Origin: Pictodentalium vernedei
Lineage: Eukaryota; Mollusca; Scaphopoda; Dentaliida; Dentaliidae
DNA length: 64,000 nt
NCBI GenBank assembly: GCA_031216915.1
Contig: CM062297.1
Span: 364,511,704-364,575,703, forward strand
Direction: 5' to 3'
Under the pieces are notes generated by a model that had not been told where the DNA came from, searched no databases, and saw nothing but the letters and a program-made list of their open reading frames with translations. The stretch's first letter is position 1, and every line of letters begins with the position of its first letter. This document shows positions 21,380 to 33,123 of the stretch, piece by piece. The translations under genes and the position numbers were made by a program.

Positions 21380-21493
21380 CATCATTGCATTATATAGAGA
21401 CCATGCATCGTAGTACGTTGTAGCTTTGAACATTGCCATGACTGTTTCTCTCAAGTCTCCACTCAATTCAGATTCCAACTCTTTAATAAGATC
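21380..21493 (-). CDS. Annexin exon, second half of repeat 1
   Basis: A 114 bp exon of exactly 38 codons with acceptor ATTACAG before 21493 and donor gtaagt after 21380. It encodes DLIKELESELSGDLRE followed by TVMAMFKATTYYDAWSLYNAMM. 'DLIKELESELSG' is the annexin helix B-C signature; the third Glu of that motif lies 38 residues after the GMGT loop of the upstream exons and would complete the type II calcium site. Phase 0 at both ends. 114 bp is the canonical length for this annexin exon. Confidence 0.95.
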
Positions 21494-21515
21494 CTGTAAT
21501 TAAAATGTTGTTTAG

Positions 21516-21778
21516 TTAACCCTTTCATGTCTACACCAATTTTACACACTAAACTGCACCATATTTGACAAAACTAGGATTTTCAGGAAAATGAAGGAAA
21601 GTGTTTGTAAATATATAAGGCCCTATGCAACAAGCTATTAATTGAAAATCTACTATGTTTTCATTTCTGAAATTCATTTAATAACACAATCCATTCCAAT
21701 GAGGGATCATAAACTAGGTTTAAATGTTTTTTGAGAATATTACTGGCTAGCTTAAGCCATTACGTTGGGTAAAGAGTA
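21516..21778. mobile_element. Degenerate TTAA-flanked MITE
   Basis: Begins 'gttaaccctttcatgtc' and ends 'acgttgggtaaagagta', matching the ends of the MITE at 11884-12119. The central palindrome is eroded. Confidence 0.55.
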
Positions 21779-21949
21779 GCTTTTGATGAGATGTACACAG
21801 TGCACAGGATCAGTTTGACACTTTCTGGTTATAAAACAAGGGGGGGGGGGGGGGGGGAGGTGTACATCCCCATTAGCTCACCAATGCATGGAATGCAATA
21901 AACCTAGGCTTATTACAAATCTGCAAAAAATGACCGGTCATGCACATGT

Positions 21950-22088
21950 ATAGCAAAACAGGGCAGAAATTTGCCACACTTACAAAAATGTCTAACATTG
22001 CATTAAAAAATTCCAAAATCTCTGAAAAATGTCTGGCCAAGGGTTGATGTTGTGCTATATTGACGCATTTAACACATATATGAAATAC
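21950..22088 (+). repeat. Direct repeat flanking the pearl-like element (left copy)
   Basis: 'agcaaaacagggcagaaatt' through 'gcatttaacacatatatgaa' is repeated at 24066-24218 on the other side of the tandem-core element. At roughly 140 bp it is too long for a target duplication; the element may sit within, or carry, a tandem unit. A poly-G tract lies just before it at about 21840-21858. Confidence 0.65.
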
Positions 22089-22811
22089 AAGAGGCTCCAC
22101 GGGGCCTGGAGCACTCACCTTGAACAGAAAAAAGATATAAACAGTCCAAGAATGAATCTACATTAAGCAATACATCTCCATAGGATACACTCTCAATCCT
22201 TGACCCCCCCCCCCCCCTCCCCCCAGGAATGACAAAAACAGTCCAAGCATCATGCCTTTTCTTCAGTTGATCATAATGTAAAATATGGAGCTCCCCTATG
22301 AAGCCCCTTGATACAACCTATGTGGATTAATCTTAGCTACAAACCTCTAGAGGGTACTGGATACAAAATTTCTAATTCTTCAGCTACATGACCAATTCCG
22401 GCTCCCATAGAAATCCGAAATATTAACTCAGGCATTTGATTTGAACAAAGTTGAATCTGACCTTCCTAGAGATGTTGTATGCCAAATATGAAAGCATTCT
22501 GACTGGTGGATCTGAAGAAGAAAATTTTTAAAGAAATTTCCTCATATTGCACTAAGTTAAAATTTGGGCTACCACAGCGAGCCCAAATATTAACCTACAG
22601 ATCCGATTTGAACAAACTTGAATCTCACCCCCTAGAGATGTTGTATACCAAATACAAAAGCATTCTGACTGGTGGATCTGAAGAAGAAGATTTTTACAGA
22701 AATTTCCTCATATTCCACTAAGTCACATTTCAGTCACATATGGAGTCCAAATATTAACCCAGGCACTCGAATTGAACAAACTTGAATCTGACCCCCCCCC
22801 CCCCCCCCCAG

Positions 22812-22848
<37 letters not shown>

Positions 22849-24031
22849 AGAACCCAGAGATAGTGTGTACCAAATATGAAAGCATTCCGGCTGGTGGATC
22901 TGAAGAAGATATTTAAAGAAATTTCCACATATTGCCCAAAGTTAAAATTTGGGCTACCATAGCGAGCCCAAATATACACCTAGGGACCCAATTTGAACAG
23001 ACTTAAATCTGACCTCCCTAGAGATGTTGTATACCAAATATGAAAGCATTCTGACTAGTGGATCTGAAGGAGAAGATTTTTTAAAATTATCCCCCATATT
23101 GCACAAAGTTAAAATTTGAGCTTCCATAGGAAGCTCAAATATTAACCTAGGGACTTGGTTTGAACAATCTTCAATCTGACCCTCAAAACAATGATGTATA
23201 CCAAACATTAAAATAATCTGACAGGTGGTTCTGAAGAAGATGATTTTTAAAGAATAGTTCCCCTATTGCCCTAAGTTAAAAATTTGGGCACCTGTGTGGA
23301 GCCCAAATATGAACCAATGGGTTTCATTTTAACAAAAAACTTGTATCTGCCCCCCCCCCCCCTCCCACTCGCTATGGATGCTGTATACCAAATACCAAAA
23401 GATTCTGACAATTGGTTCTGAAAAGATTTTTTAAATTTTTTGTAAATATGCTGACTCAGCATGCCCTCTACAAAACATCCTAACTGATGGCAATTCTTTT
23501 TTACCATTCAATTCTACTGGTCCTAAGGATGTTCCATACCACATAACAGTTCTCTGTTCCGCGTGGTTTGGGAAATTAATTGTTTCGCATGAGTCAAGTG
23601 CTTATGACCCAATAATACCACATACCGAATTTGGTTCAAATCAGACCATCAGTTCAGAAAAATGAGCGAGGCCAAAAATCTTATTCCTCCCATTACAAAG
23701 CCAAATATTGCTCCACGAACTTCATTTGAACAAACTTGATTCTACACCTCAAAAGGAAGCTTCATAACAAATCTCAAGTCACTATACCCACTGGTTCATG
23801 AGAAGATTTAAAAAATATTTTGGAGCACTTTTCTCCACCCCCTTCCTTTGGGGCTAGGCATATTGAGTTGAACAAAAATACAATGCCCCTTCGGGACCTT
23901 TGGGACCATCACTCACACAAACGTTCACTTGAATTGGCCCAGTGGTTTTGGAGGAGAAAACCAAAACATGGTGTTGACGTTCGACGGACAGAGAGCGATT
24001 AGATTAGCTCAGCTTGACTTTGAGCTAATAA
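22089..24031 (+). mobile_element. Pearl-like tandem-core element with long poly-C tracts
   Basis: Head 'aagaggctccacggggcctg', tail 'gagctaataaaa' near 24031. Roughly seven to nine monomers of 160-170 bp carry hairpins of the type 'tttgggctaccatagcgagcccaaa' (20-mer core near 22565 and 22947). Homopolymer C runs of 18 (22792-22809) and 37 (22812-22848) interrupt one monomer. Non-coding. Confidence 0.75.
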
Positions 24032-24065
24032 AAGCCATAGTGTACTGGTGGTAGCCTCCACTCAT

Positions 24066-24218
24066 GTATAGCAAAAGAGGTCAGAAATTTTCTAAGTCCA
24101 CACTAACAAAAAAAGTCAAACATTGCGTTAAAAAACTCCAAAATCTGCAAAAATATGTCCGTTCAAGCATTAATGTCATGTTATATTGATGCATTTAACA
24201 CATATATGAAATATAAAA
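24066..24218 (+). repeat. Direct repeat flanking the pearl-like element (right copy)
   Basis: Partner of 21950-22088; shares 'gcatttaacacatatatgaa' and 'tattgatgcattta'. Confidence 0.65.
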
Positions 24219-24959
24219 GCCACAGCATACAGGTGGTAGCCTCCACTCATATACAATTAATAGCTTGTTTCGATAGGCTCTATAATGGGCAAACCCTCCA
24301 CATGCTAGGATGATAGCCCCACCCTTTGTTCATCCATCTAATCAAATGTTAGGAGAGTTGTTTGGGCAATTGCTGACACTCCCAATGTTGAGAGGCTTCC
24401 AATTCTTGCAGGTTCTAGAAGATCCAGCACCTGTACACAATGCCCAAGGATGTCCAGAATTTACTCCAGGGGATTAATATGCAAACTAATGATGGGCCAA
24501 GTAACTACATTGTCGTAACCTGCAATGAGTCTAGATTTTAATCTACAATTCAATGTTGATCCAATGACTGATACAAGCTGTAGAGTATACTAAAATGTTT
24601 TTAACTGACTAATAGATACAAACCAAGAGAGTTATCATTTATCTCATTGAATAATATACAGATGGAACTTAATTAAGCGAACCCTGTTTTTTCGCAGTGG
24701 TGTTAACAGAAACTGTCATTACTTTCATGCTCTCTTTCAAATGGGCAAAAGTGATTGTTTGTGGAAAGAATCATCTATTGACAAATGAAAGACAACACAA
24801 TGATGGAAATATGCAGTATTTTAATGGTGCTAATTACGCATATCTGGCACTAATGTTTTTGATGGAAAAATGTTCTCTTAACAAGTATGGTGCTGGAACA
24901 GTCCATGATGAAACAATGCTGGTAATTACTGACAAAAAATATAACTTGTGATCTCCTGA
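24219..24959. other. Intron, unassigned
   Basis: No confident feature. A stretch near 24665-24700 ('aattaagcgaaccctg') recalls the ends of the Tigger-like MITE at 28148, without a partner end. The 84-codon plus-strand frame at 24697-24951 has no recognisable motif. Confidence 0.4.
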
Positions 24960-25950
24960 ACACAATAGCAGTGTCTGACATCAGTAATGAGTGTATCCAC
25001 CACGTGCCTGGATAACAGCCTGAACCCTCCTCCTAATGCTACCAGTGAGCCTTCTGATACGTTCCATAGGTAACTGCTGCCATTCCTCATGCAATGTAGC
25101 TTCCAAATAGGCAAAATTCTGTACAGACGGATCCCTTGCTTGTACACAACGTCCAAGAAAGTCCCAGATGTGTTCTAAGGGATTCACATATGTGCTCATT
25201 ACAGGCCAAGGTAGTGTTGTAATAGCATTGTTATGAAGCAATGCTCTCACAGCATGGGAGATAGGAGGCCTTGCATTGTCGTCCATGAATACAGGGCGAG
25301 TAGCCAACGAGTGGTTGTCTAAATGAGGCACGACAACTGGATTGAGAATGTCCCAGATGTACTGATGACCACTGAGATTACCATGTACAGTAACCATATC
25401 AAGTTTATGATCATGAGAGAGTCATCCCCAGATCATTACTGATCATCCACCATAAGGAACAGTATTTCTATGTCTCCACACTCTCATGTGACCATCTGTG
25501 ACATGAAGCAGGAACCTACTCTCGCCTGACCAATGAACTCTCCTCCACGTCATGAGATTCCAATGTTGTCGTGTCTAACACCACTCTAAATGTCACCTTT
25601 GATGCTGAACAGACAGAGCTGGATGCTTTATGCCTCTTCTGGACCTCATACCCAGTGCTTTGATGTGGTTTCGGACAGTTCTGTTGCACAAACGCCTGTT
25701 GGGGAGCCAAAGCCAAAGACATTTCAAAACCCCGCTTGAAGCAAAGGGTTCATGCCTAACCAGGTGTGCTAGACTCTGATCTTCCTGAGGGGTTGTCCAT
25801 GGTTTGGTTTGTTGATGTTTTTGGCCAAGTCTGCTGATGACAGAATGACTTTAACCAAGTTGCCTTCCAGTAGCTTTGAATGGCATGCCTGTTGCATGCA
25901 TGCCAACGATTTGCCATCTTAGTGCCTCTGACAGCTCCTTGCCATATCAA
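24960..25950 (-). pseudogene. Tc1-type transposase relic
   Basis: The longest open part (24981-25397) reads as the C-terminal half of a Tc1 DDE transposase: 'VFMDDNARP', 'LPWPV', 'NPLEHIWDFLGR' and 'RRRVQAVIQARGG'. The spacing from the Asp of DDNA to the Glu of NPLE is 34 residues, so the family is DD34E. Upstream, the homologue of 'FSDESRF' reads 'WSGESRF', so the first catalytic Asp is replaced by Gly. A stop follows 'TVPYGG', and the N-terminal half is frameshifted. Terminal inverted repeats were not found. Inactive. Confidence 0.88.
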
Positions 25951-26385
25951 CATTTATTGATAAAAGAAGTTACAAATTTTCTTGTTTTAAACCCAGCTAT
26001 TGCATGTGGATGATAGTGTTTTTTGTGATATTCGTGGGTAACATGCTTCACGTGGATGAAGGGATGTGTTTGGGGTATGCTATCAACCAGAAACATCATG
26101 TTTCACTAGATGAAATGTACTGCAAGACATAGCAATAATTAAAGAATAATAAGCAGTAACAGCAACTTCACTGTCATGAAACATTCCAGTGTGTGCTTAA
26201 TTAAGTTCAAGGTGAATATCAAAGATGGTTGGCATGGTGGCCATTTTTCCTTAAAACCTAATGAAACCTGACAGCTCACATCTAAAGGTCTTCATGTAAA
26301 ATTTTAAGATGATTGATCGAAATATGTGGGCTGTAGGGTGGGTCTGAGGATTCAACAAAAAAATCCAAGAGGGCCACCAGCAAGC

Positions 26386-26632
26386 CTGGAAATAAGCAAT
26401 CTTGTCATTTGCAGAATGAGATCCCCAGAGGGTGGATTTGCTGATGCTATCCCATACAATGGGTTAGAATCCCTCAATTTACCCTCAGTTTACGCCTAAG
26501 ACCTTCATTGAGACTGAGGTTCACATGGGGTAAACTTAGTAATGCTACCCTCCTGTGCATGATAGCATTACTAAATTCATCCTCTTAAGACCTCATTTTG
26601 CGGACAGTCTGCTTACTTCTAGGCTTGGTCAC
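26386..26632. mobile_element. MITE with ~50 bp inverted ends
   Basis: Starts 'aagcctggaaataagcaatc' and ends 'agtctgcttacttctaggct'; internal 'gagatccccagagg' pairs with 'cctcttaagacctcatt'. A closely related copy at 51528-51772 shows the same ends more clearly. Non-coding. Confidence 0.72.
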
Positions 26633-26697
26633 AGCAGCCATGTTTTCCAATATTTGGCAGTGAAAGCTTATAGCTTACAACTATATTTCGCCATAAA

Positions 26698-27340
26698 TAA
26701 AACAAGAGGGGGGGGGGGGGGGAGCTATGCCCCAGGGCATATCTCACAGTGCATACCGCCAAACAATGACAAAAGAAGAAATTAACCATGATACTGTGAA
26801 AACTATTCCCATAAACAATCTTCATTCCAAATTTCAATGAGAGCTGCTAAATCCAAACCAAAGACATGGGGCGAACTGACGAAAAATTGGCTATTTTACC
26901 AGGCAAACAGCAAAATTATTGTCTTTGTTTTAAAGCAAGGTAATTGAGAAGGCCAGAAACACCTGTTACTGAAGTCTAGTGACAATCCGACCATCCACAT
27001 AAGAGATGTAGAACAAAGACAATGCTACATGTGGGGAGGCAATTTGCATGTATTTTCTTTGTTTTACTGCAGGGACATAACTCACATGAATGCCTTTCCC
27101 ACATTCCAAATTTCATTGAAATCTGATAACCCAAAGCTTATAGAACAAAGACATAATGCCACATGTAGGGAAGTAATATGCATTATTTTCTTTGTTTTAC
27201 TGCAGGGACATGACTCATTTGAAAGCCTTTCCTGTAAACAATCTTGATTCCAAATTTTATTGAAATCTGATAACCCAAACTTGAAATATGAGGCAATCGT
27301 TTTAACTGACACTGCCAACTTTGATATGGCCACTGGTGGC
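26698..27340 (+). mobile_element. Short tandem-core element
   Basis: Head 'aaaacaagag' followed by a G run and 'tatgccccagggcatatct' (hairpin). Two to three ~155 bp monomers then share 'tttctttgttttactgcagg', 'aaatttcattgaaatctga' and 'taacccaaa'. Tail not clear. Confidence 0.65.
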
Positions 27341-28147
27341 CATGTTTTTCAAACTTTAGTGACAGAACTTCACAGCATACATGTTGATGTCACCCTGAAC
27401 TAGAGTAAGAAATTTCACATTGATCAAATGAAGAAAAAAAGTTGTTAGTTTTGCCAAAAGGAATTGTCACTGAATAATTGATAGAACAGGTAAAATCCAA
27501 GACTGCAACCACAGTGATTTTTATCTCAAAACGTTGAGAAACTCATTTACTCACATCTAGATATTAACCCCAAAATATAATTATCTTTTCCAAAAACATC
27601 CACTAAATAATGGGTGATGTATGGTGCACAAAAAATTCAAGATGGCTATCCGAAGCCACATTTTTAAGTTTCAGAGGTAAACACCTTGATAATGTACATC
27701 TAGATTCCCTCACCCCCTCCCACCCACACCACCCACAAACCTGCATAAGAAATTTAAAAGTATAGACTGTACAAAAGGAAGCATTTAATAGTCAAATTTA
27801 TGATGACTTCTGGCAGCCATGCTTTTTAAGTTTTGACGATGGAAATAATCAACTCACATCTACACAAATACCTCCTGGTCTATCCTTTTTGCTGTGAATG
27901 CCACAGTATGGGCATGGCTTGGTCTGTTTCTCCAACATCAAGCATCTTTCACCCTGATGGTTTTGGGTTGGAAAAGAGTCGATGAAGAAGACACTAGTGT
28001 GAAGCAACCAAAGAGGTCAGTGGTAGTTCTCTCTGGGTGCTCTGGCCTCCTCCATATATAAATCTGTTTCACATAATATGAGCCTACCTATTGAAAGTAT
28101 CACTAAACACAATGAATAAAGAAACAATATGCTAACTGAATGCCTGT
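27341..28147. other. Intron, low information
   Basis: Diverged sequence without an identifiable gene. About 27985-28085 resembles the 3' block of the SINE ('ggtagttctctctgggtgct' and 'cctcctccatata'). Confidence 0.45.
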
Positions 28148-28582
28148 AAAGTGGAGCCCACTTAATTGGATATCTGTTAACTGAATAACCCTGTTAAATG
28201 AATATAATTCCCCAACACAAAACCATTTACCAAACTTCCAGTACATATTTGACCTGTTAATTGAATATAGGTCATAGAGTAAACTCCTGTTAATTGAATA
28301 AAAAACCCTGCAACCTGCCGAGGAATTACCCTGACTCTCCCATGTTTTCCTTTGTTTATAGACCTATTTGGTCTCAGTACATCCAATACAGGCATTTAAT
28401 CTATTATACCTTTTTTGACAGAACTCATAGAGCTCTGTGAAACAAGATATAACAGAATAAATGCTAAGTTTATCTCTAGAATACAAGAAAGTGACACAAT
28501 CCCTCTTAATTGAATACTCCTGTTAATTGAATAATTTTCATTGACAAAGTGGCTATTCAATTAACAGGGTTCAACTGTATAT
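28148..28582. mobile_element. Tigger/pogo-like MITE
   Basis: Ends 'aaagtggagcccacttaatt' and 'aattaacagggttcaactgt' are imperfect inverted repeats, and the body is rich in 'gttaattgaata' motifs in both orientations. A palindrome 'ttgacagaactc / gagctctgtgaaac' lies at about 28418-28445. A relative at 51872-52297 is nested in another MITE. Confidence 0.68.
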
Positions 28583-29070
28583 TGACAAGTTAGCATAATT
28601 TCAAAATTTTATACTCAGTGTTTATTGAAGCAAAATATCTATGGAAAAAATTAGGTGGGTGGGTGGATGGTTGAGGGCTGCATACTCTCCTTGTGTCTTT
28701 TGCTTCTGCAACTGAGCAAAAATTGTTGATGGTTGTGCACAGTTAAGAAGTATAAATTTTATAGTAAATTTCCTTTCTTATTATACCTACCGAAATTGTT
28801 TACAACAGGCTTGCACTACAGTGGAAGAACCTAACTCGGATAAAATACTCTCTATTTTAATCTTTACCAAGATTTGGGAAAGAAAAGTGGTGTAAAAACA
28901 CCACGAAAAAATAAGCCAAAACTGGGCCGAGCGCCATCGGAGCACACCCAGTATGGGACGCTCTACCATAGTACAAATCCACGACTTCCGTAACAGTGCG
29001 CAATGCATCAATTCGTCATTCTTTTGATTCCGAACAACACAGGAGTTATGTGATCAGCGGGGAGGAAGGA

Positions 29071-29195
29071 TTCTTACCCGAATAAGAAGACGGGAGGGCC
29101 TCCATGTAAACAATTTCGATAGGTATAATAAGAAAGGAAATTTACTATAAAATTTATACTTCTTATCAACCTACCTCAATTGTTTACAACAGGCT
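29071..29195 (-). repeat. Hairpin and ICR of element A
   Basis: TTCTTA-CCCGAA-TAAGAA at 29071-29088 is a perfect stem. The ICR follows: 29106-29159 is the reverse complement of the left tip 28750-28803 (one mismatch seen), directly joined to 29160-29195, the reverse complement of the right tip 43028-43063. Confidence 0.88.
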
Positions 29196-29243
29196 GAATA
29201 GACAAAAGGCTGGAGGGAATCACATAACCAACCCACACATAAC

Positions 29244-30110
29244 TCAATAGCACTTGGACCGTGGACAGAGGAAGAGATCCCTAGGCCTATCAAACCATAG
29301 CATCACAAACATTAGAAAAGCCAATGAAAGATGAGGCATATGGTGAAGTGCGACGCACAGACAGAAAGGGCAGTAACAGCACAAAGCTGGAACTGACCCT
29401 GAAAAAAGCTGAAAAGCTTGGATAGACAACATCCTGAGCCGAAGAAAGAGGGCCCCAAGGGTCTCTGTCGGCTCCTGCAACTGTCGCAGAGAAAAGGAGA
29501 ATGTAGCATTTCTCCAGAAGGCTGCCAGTATAACATCAGTCATCCGACAACATGACAGAGTTATTAAAAGAGGAAGACAATGCACGCACCTCGTGGCAGA
29601 AAAAACAATTGGTAATACAATCACCAGTAGCTAGACGAGCGGAAGCTGCACGAATAGCAAGACAAGTCCATCAAGAAATGGATGCAGGAGAGATCTGGCA
29701 TGTGGGAAAACGCATATTCATCCAGGATAAAGGCGTGAACGCCCCCACCCCCAAGCAGAGCAGCGCCCAAGAAAGTGACCATCTTGGAGTAAACTGCAAA
29801 GTCCTAGGCTTTTTCAAGGAAAAGAGCTGAACAAGCTTGGAGAGGCAAGGATGAGTGTCGAAACAATGCGGTATCACATAGGAAAAAATGTCTCCGAAGC
29901 ATGGACAAGTACCCATTGCTGGAGACCCCCAGAAACAAACATATACCAGAAAACTCCGCAAGCAGTCTGATCGAAGGAGTGACAGAAGCAACAGAGTGAT
30001 CGCACACCATCAACAGAAGAACCTTCCACTTAGCCACAGAGGCTAAACCAGTGGAGTGAGTGCCTCCTTGAAGAAAAGCAACTCCACTGCGTGTCTCAAA
30101 AAAGCACTAC
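29244..30110 (-). pseudogene. Tyrosine recombinase remnant of element A
   Basis: Pieces in different frames match the recombinase, such as 'LSKLVQLFSLKKPRTLQF' at about 29770-29860. The active-site region near 29500-29600 is broken: 'HEVR' is not readable in the frame of the tyrosine segment. No function expected. Confidence 0.8.
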
Positions 30111-31990
30111 GGAGGAGACAGGACCCGATAAAAGACATGTGCGAAGGCACAATGATGTCGGGTCAACTTGAAAACCTCCCGGGCGACTTTGGCAAAGAAA
30201 GTCGCGAGGTAGAGGGAGACATGCCGGAACCGCCGCTAACAGAGAGTGGAGCAGATTGATCCACACCCACCGAAGCGACAGGTGTGATCGAAAGGATTCG
30301 ACGACTGCAGGTTCATATCTGGGTGAGAACCTGAGGCGGAATCGGAACCGGTAGGAAGGCGTAGCCGACAAGACCATCCCAAAGGAAGGCCAGAGCGTCC
30401 ACGGCGAAAGCCAGAGCATCTGGACACGGGGACACGAAGGTGTCCACCGGATGGTTCCAACTAGTCACAAGAGATCGATGGAACCCCCCATGTGGAGCAT
30501 CCACCTGGTGGAAATGACCCTGCCCCGACGGGACAGGGAGTCGGCTAAGACGTTCAGGCGACCGGGAATGTGACGAACAGCCACCCCGGCGTGGACATCC
30601 TGAGCGAGCAGTATAAGATCCCAAGCCAATTCGTACATTGGAACAGAGTGCGTGCCGCCCTGGTTCCGAATGTAAGCAACCACCGTCGAATGGTCGGACA
30701 ACAAAAGGACCTGGTGATTCGACAGGTGAGGGATCCACTGCCTGAAACGCAGAAGAAGAGCAAGAAGCTCCTTCTGGTTGATGTGTAGAGCTGCATGATC
30801 CTGGTCCACCATCCCGTGAATGGAAAGACCTAGAGGATCCAACGTCGCACCCCATCCGAGATGGCTGGCATCTGCCGTCAGAACGTGGTCGGACGTGGGT
30901 AAGTCCAACGGAACACCCTGCGAAAGCCACTGGACATCTGCCCAGAGGAGAAGGTGAGGATAAAGATAGTCTGGAAACTGAAGCACCAGATCCAGAAAAT
31001 CTACATTCGGCCTCCAACGACTGAGCAGAAAGTGTTAGAGAGGTCTGACATGCAGCCGACCTAGAGGAATGAGATCCGTCACCGAACAGCAGAGACCGAT
31101 TAGCCGGAGAAAACGCCGAGCCGTCGCGGATGTGGACTGGGACAGAGTCGGAACAAAAGCTGAGAGAATCACAGCCTTGGCCTGGGGAACCGCCATCAAA
31201 TTGAATTGTGTGCGGAAAGCCATCCCCAGATGATAAAACGACTGAGAAGGGACCAGGTCCGACTTCTCCTCGTTGACTCTGACACGTAGCGACGTGAGCA
31301 AGCTCAACAGAGTGGCGACATCCGACTCCAGGAAGGCAGCATTGGAATGCCCCTGAAGGATATCGTCCAGATATGCCGAAGTAGTCACCCTGGACTGTGT
31401 GCGATGGAAAGCTATCACATGCGACATCAGTCTGGTGAAGGACCAAGGAACCAGGTTGAGGCTGAAAGGCATGGCCTTGAACTGGTAAACTCGCCACAGA
31501 AAAAATGAACTTGAGATACTTCCGTAACGCCCAATGAATCGGTACGTGAAAGTAAGCGTCTCGCAGGTCAAAGCTGGAAGCGAAATCTCCCTGGTGAATT
31601 GAACGGAGGACCGACCTGAAAGTCTCCATGCTGAACTTGGGAGCAATGATAGACTGGTTCAGGAAACTCATATCGAGAACCGGTCGGAGTCGGCCGTCCT
31701 TCTTCGGCACCAAGAACAGGCGGGAATAGAAACCCACTGACCTAATGTTCTTGATGACCTCAATCGCCCCCTTTGTCATGAGTTTGTCTATCTCCGTGGA
31801 CAAAAGTTCCCGACGTAAAATGTCTGAAGGAACTGTGGTTGGAAAAGGCACCCCGGACAGAGTGGAGTGCCGTCGGAAGGATATTCACAGCCCGGACCAA
31901 ACAACATCTAACATCCAAGGATCGGATGTGATGGTGGCCCACGGTCTGCGAACTCTGCTATCCTTCCTCCAACCTGGGACTAGTCGAGGT
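30100..31990 (-). pseudogene. RT/RNase H pseudogene of element A
   Basis: The RT part is readable in two frames: 'RPVLDMSFLNQSIIAPKFSM' near 31690 and 'TSAYLDDILQGHSNAAF' near 31375. RNase H is readable at 30465-30986 ('LTADASHLGWG', 'LLSDHSTVVAYIRNQGGT', 'HIPGRLNVLADSLSR'). Frameshifts separate them and a premature stop lies near 31034. The RNase H Asp in 'SDN' reads 'SDH', a small change. Confidence 0.85.
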
Positions 31991-33123
31991 GAGGACCTTC
32001 ATTGCGAACCCCGACGAGGCTCGCGAGAGTAGAAAACACCTCTACTGAATGAAGAATCCTGGGAGTTCCCTCAAGACTGCCGACGCTTACCCTTACCCCT
32101 TGAGTAAGAAGTAGAAGCGGTGGCAGAAGGATCAGCCCCTTTTACTTTGCAGAGGAAGCAGAGGGTACTTGTTAGGCTTGGAACGGCCCGTGCCTACCCT
32201 AGAAGGCTGATCAAGCTGAAGAAACAGCAGCTGATCGTTGGAATGACGTAGGACGTCATCCCGGACCGTCAACACAGAATCATGGAAAAGTTGCGGACCT
32301 GCCAAAAAAGCAGATCGAAGAGTAGCGTACTGCTCCTCAGGAAGGGATCGGCCTGTGTCCCGCACAGAGTCCCTTCGAACAAATTCCAGATTAGCTGTGT
32401 TACCGGCATGCGTGCGAGTAAGATGCATGAGCGCCTTGGACAGCACACGCAAAGGAGCCTGTACCTCGTCAAACTTATCTGAAGGCAGATAAGCAGCAAA
32501 AGCTGAGACGACGTGATCGGAGAGAGAAAGCATACAAAGCATCTCTCTCGATAAGCCCAATGTGGACTCCAGAGTCGTCATTGGAATGACGGCAGACTTG
32601 GACTTGGAAAGCCCGAGGGAATTGGAGTCCTGATCCAAAACCGTCAAAGTCTGGTAGACCGACGGATTGGCAGAATCGTAGGAACGATAACGCGCCGGAG
32701 GCAAAAAGGTGTCAACCCTGGGGAAGAACAGAGCCTTCATAGCCTTGGAACTTAGCTTAGAGTCCAAGGCTGAAAATGCTTCAACCAACTGTACCGAAGG
32801 GCACGGTCAAAGACGCCCAGAAGCAGGTTGCTCCATAGACTGTTGGCGCGCGACCGATGATCGCGGCCTGGCTGACACTGTCGACTGGTTAGATGGTTTG
32901 AGATCCGGAAGGAACCCAAACATGAAATCAAGAGCTGCCCCCAAGTCCAAAGACTGCTGGCTCTCGACATCAAGCATGTCTGACTCTTCCCCTGAGTCGG
33001 AAGACACATAGCCCATCGTGGGCAAACCAGCCGACGCCTCCCATGGTGTCGGAACACCAGGGGATCAGAAAGCGGCCTGTTTCCAATCCCGGGAGGCGGC
33101 GCCATAGGAGGCGCCTGGAAACC

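Noticed and set aside
24697..24951. An 84-codon plus-strand gene
   Set aside because: No motif, no splice or start context, A/T-rich; probably chance.
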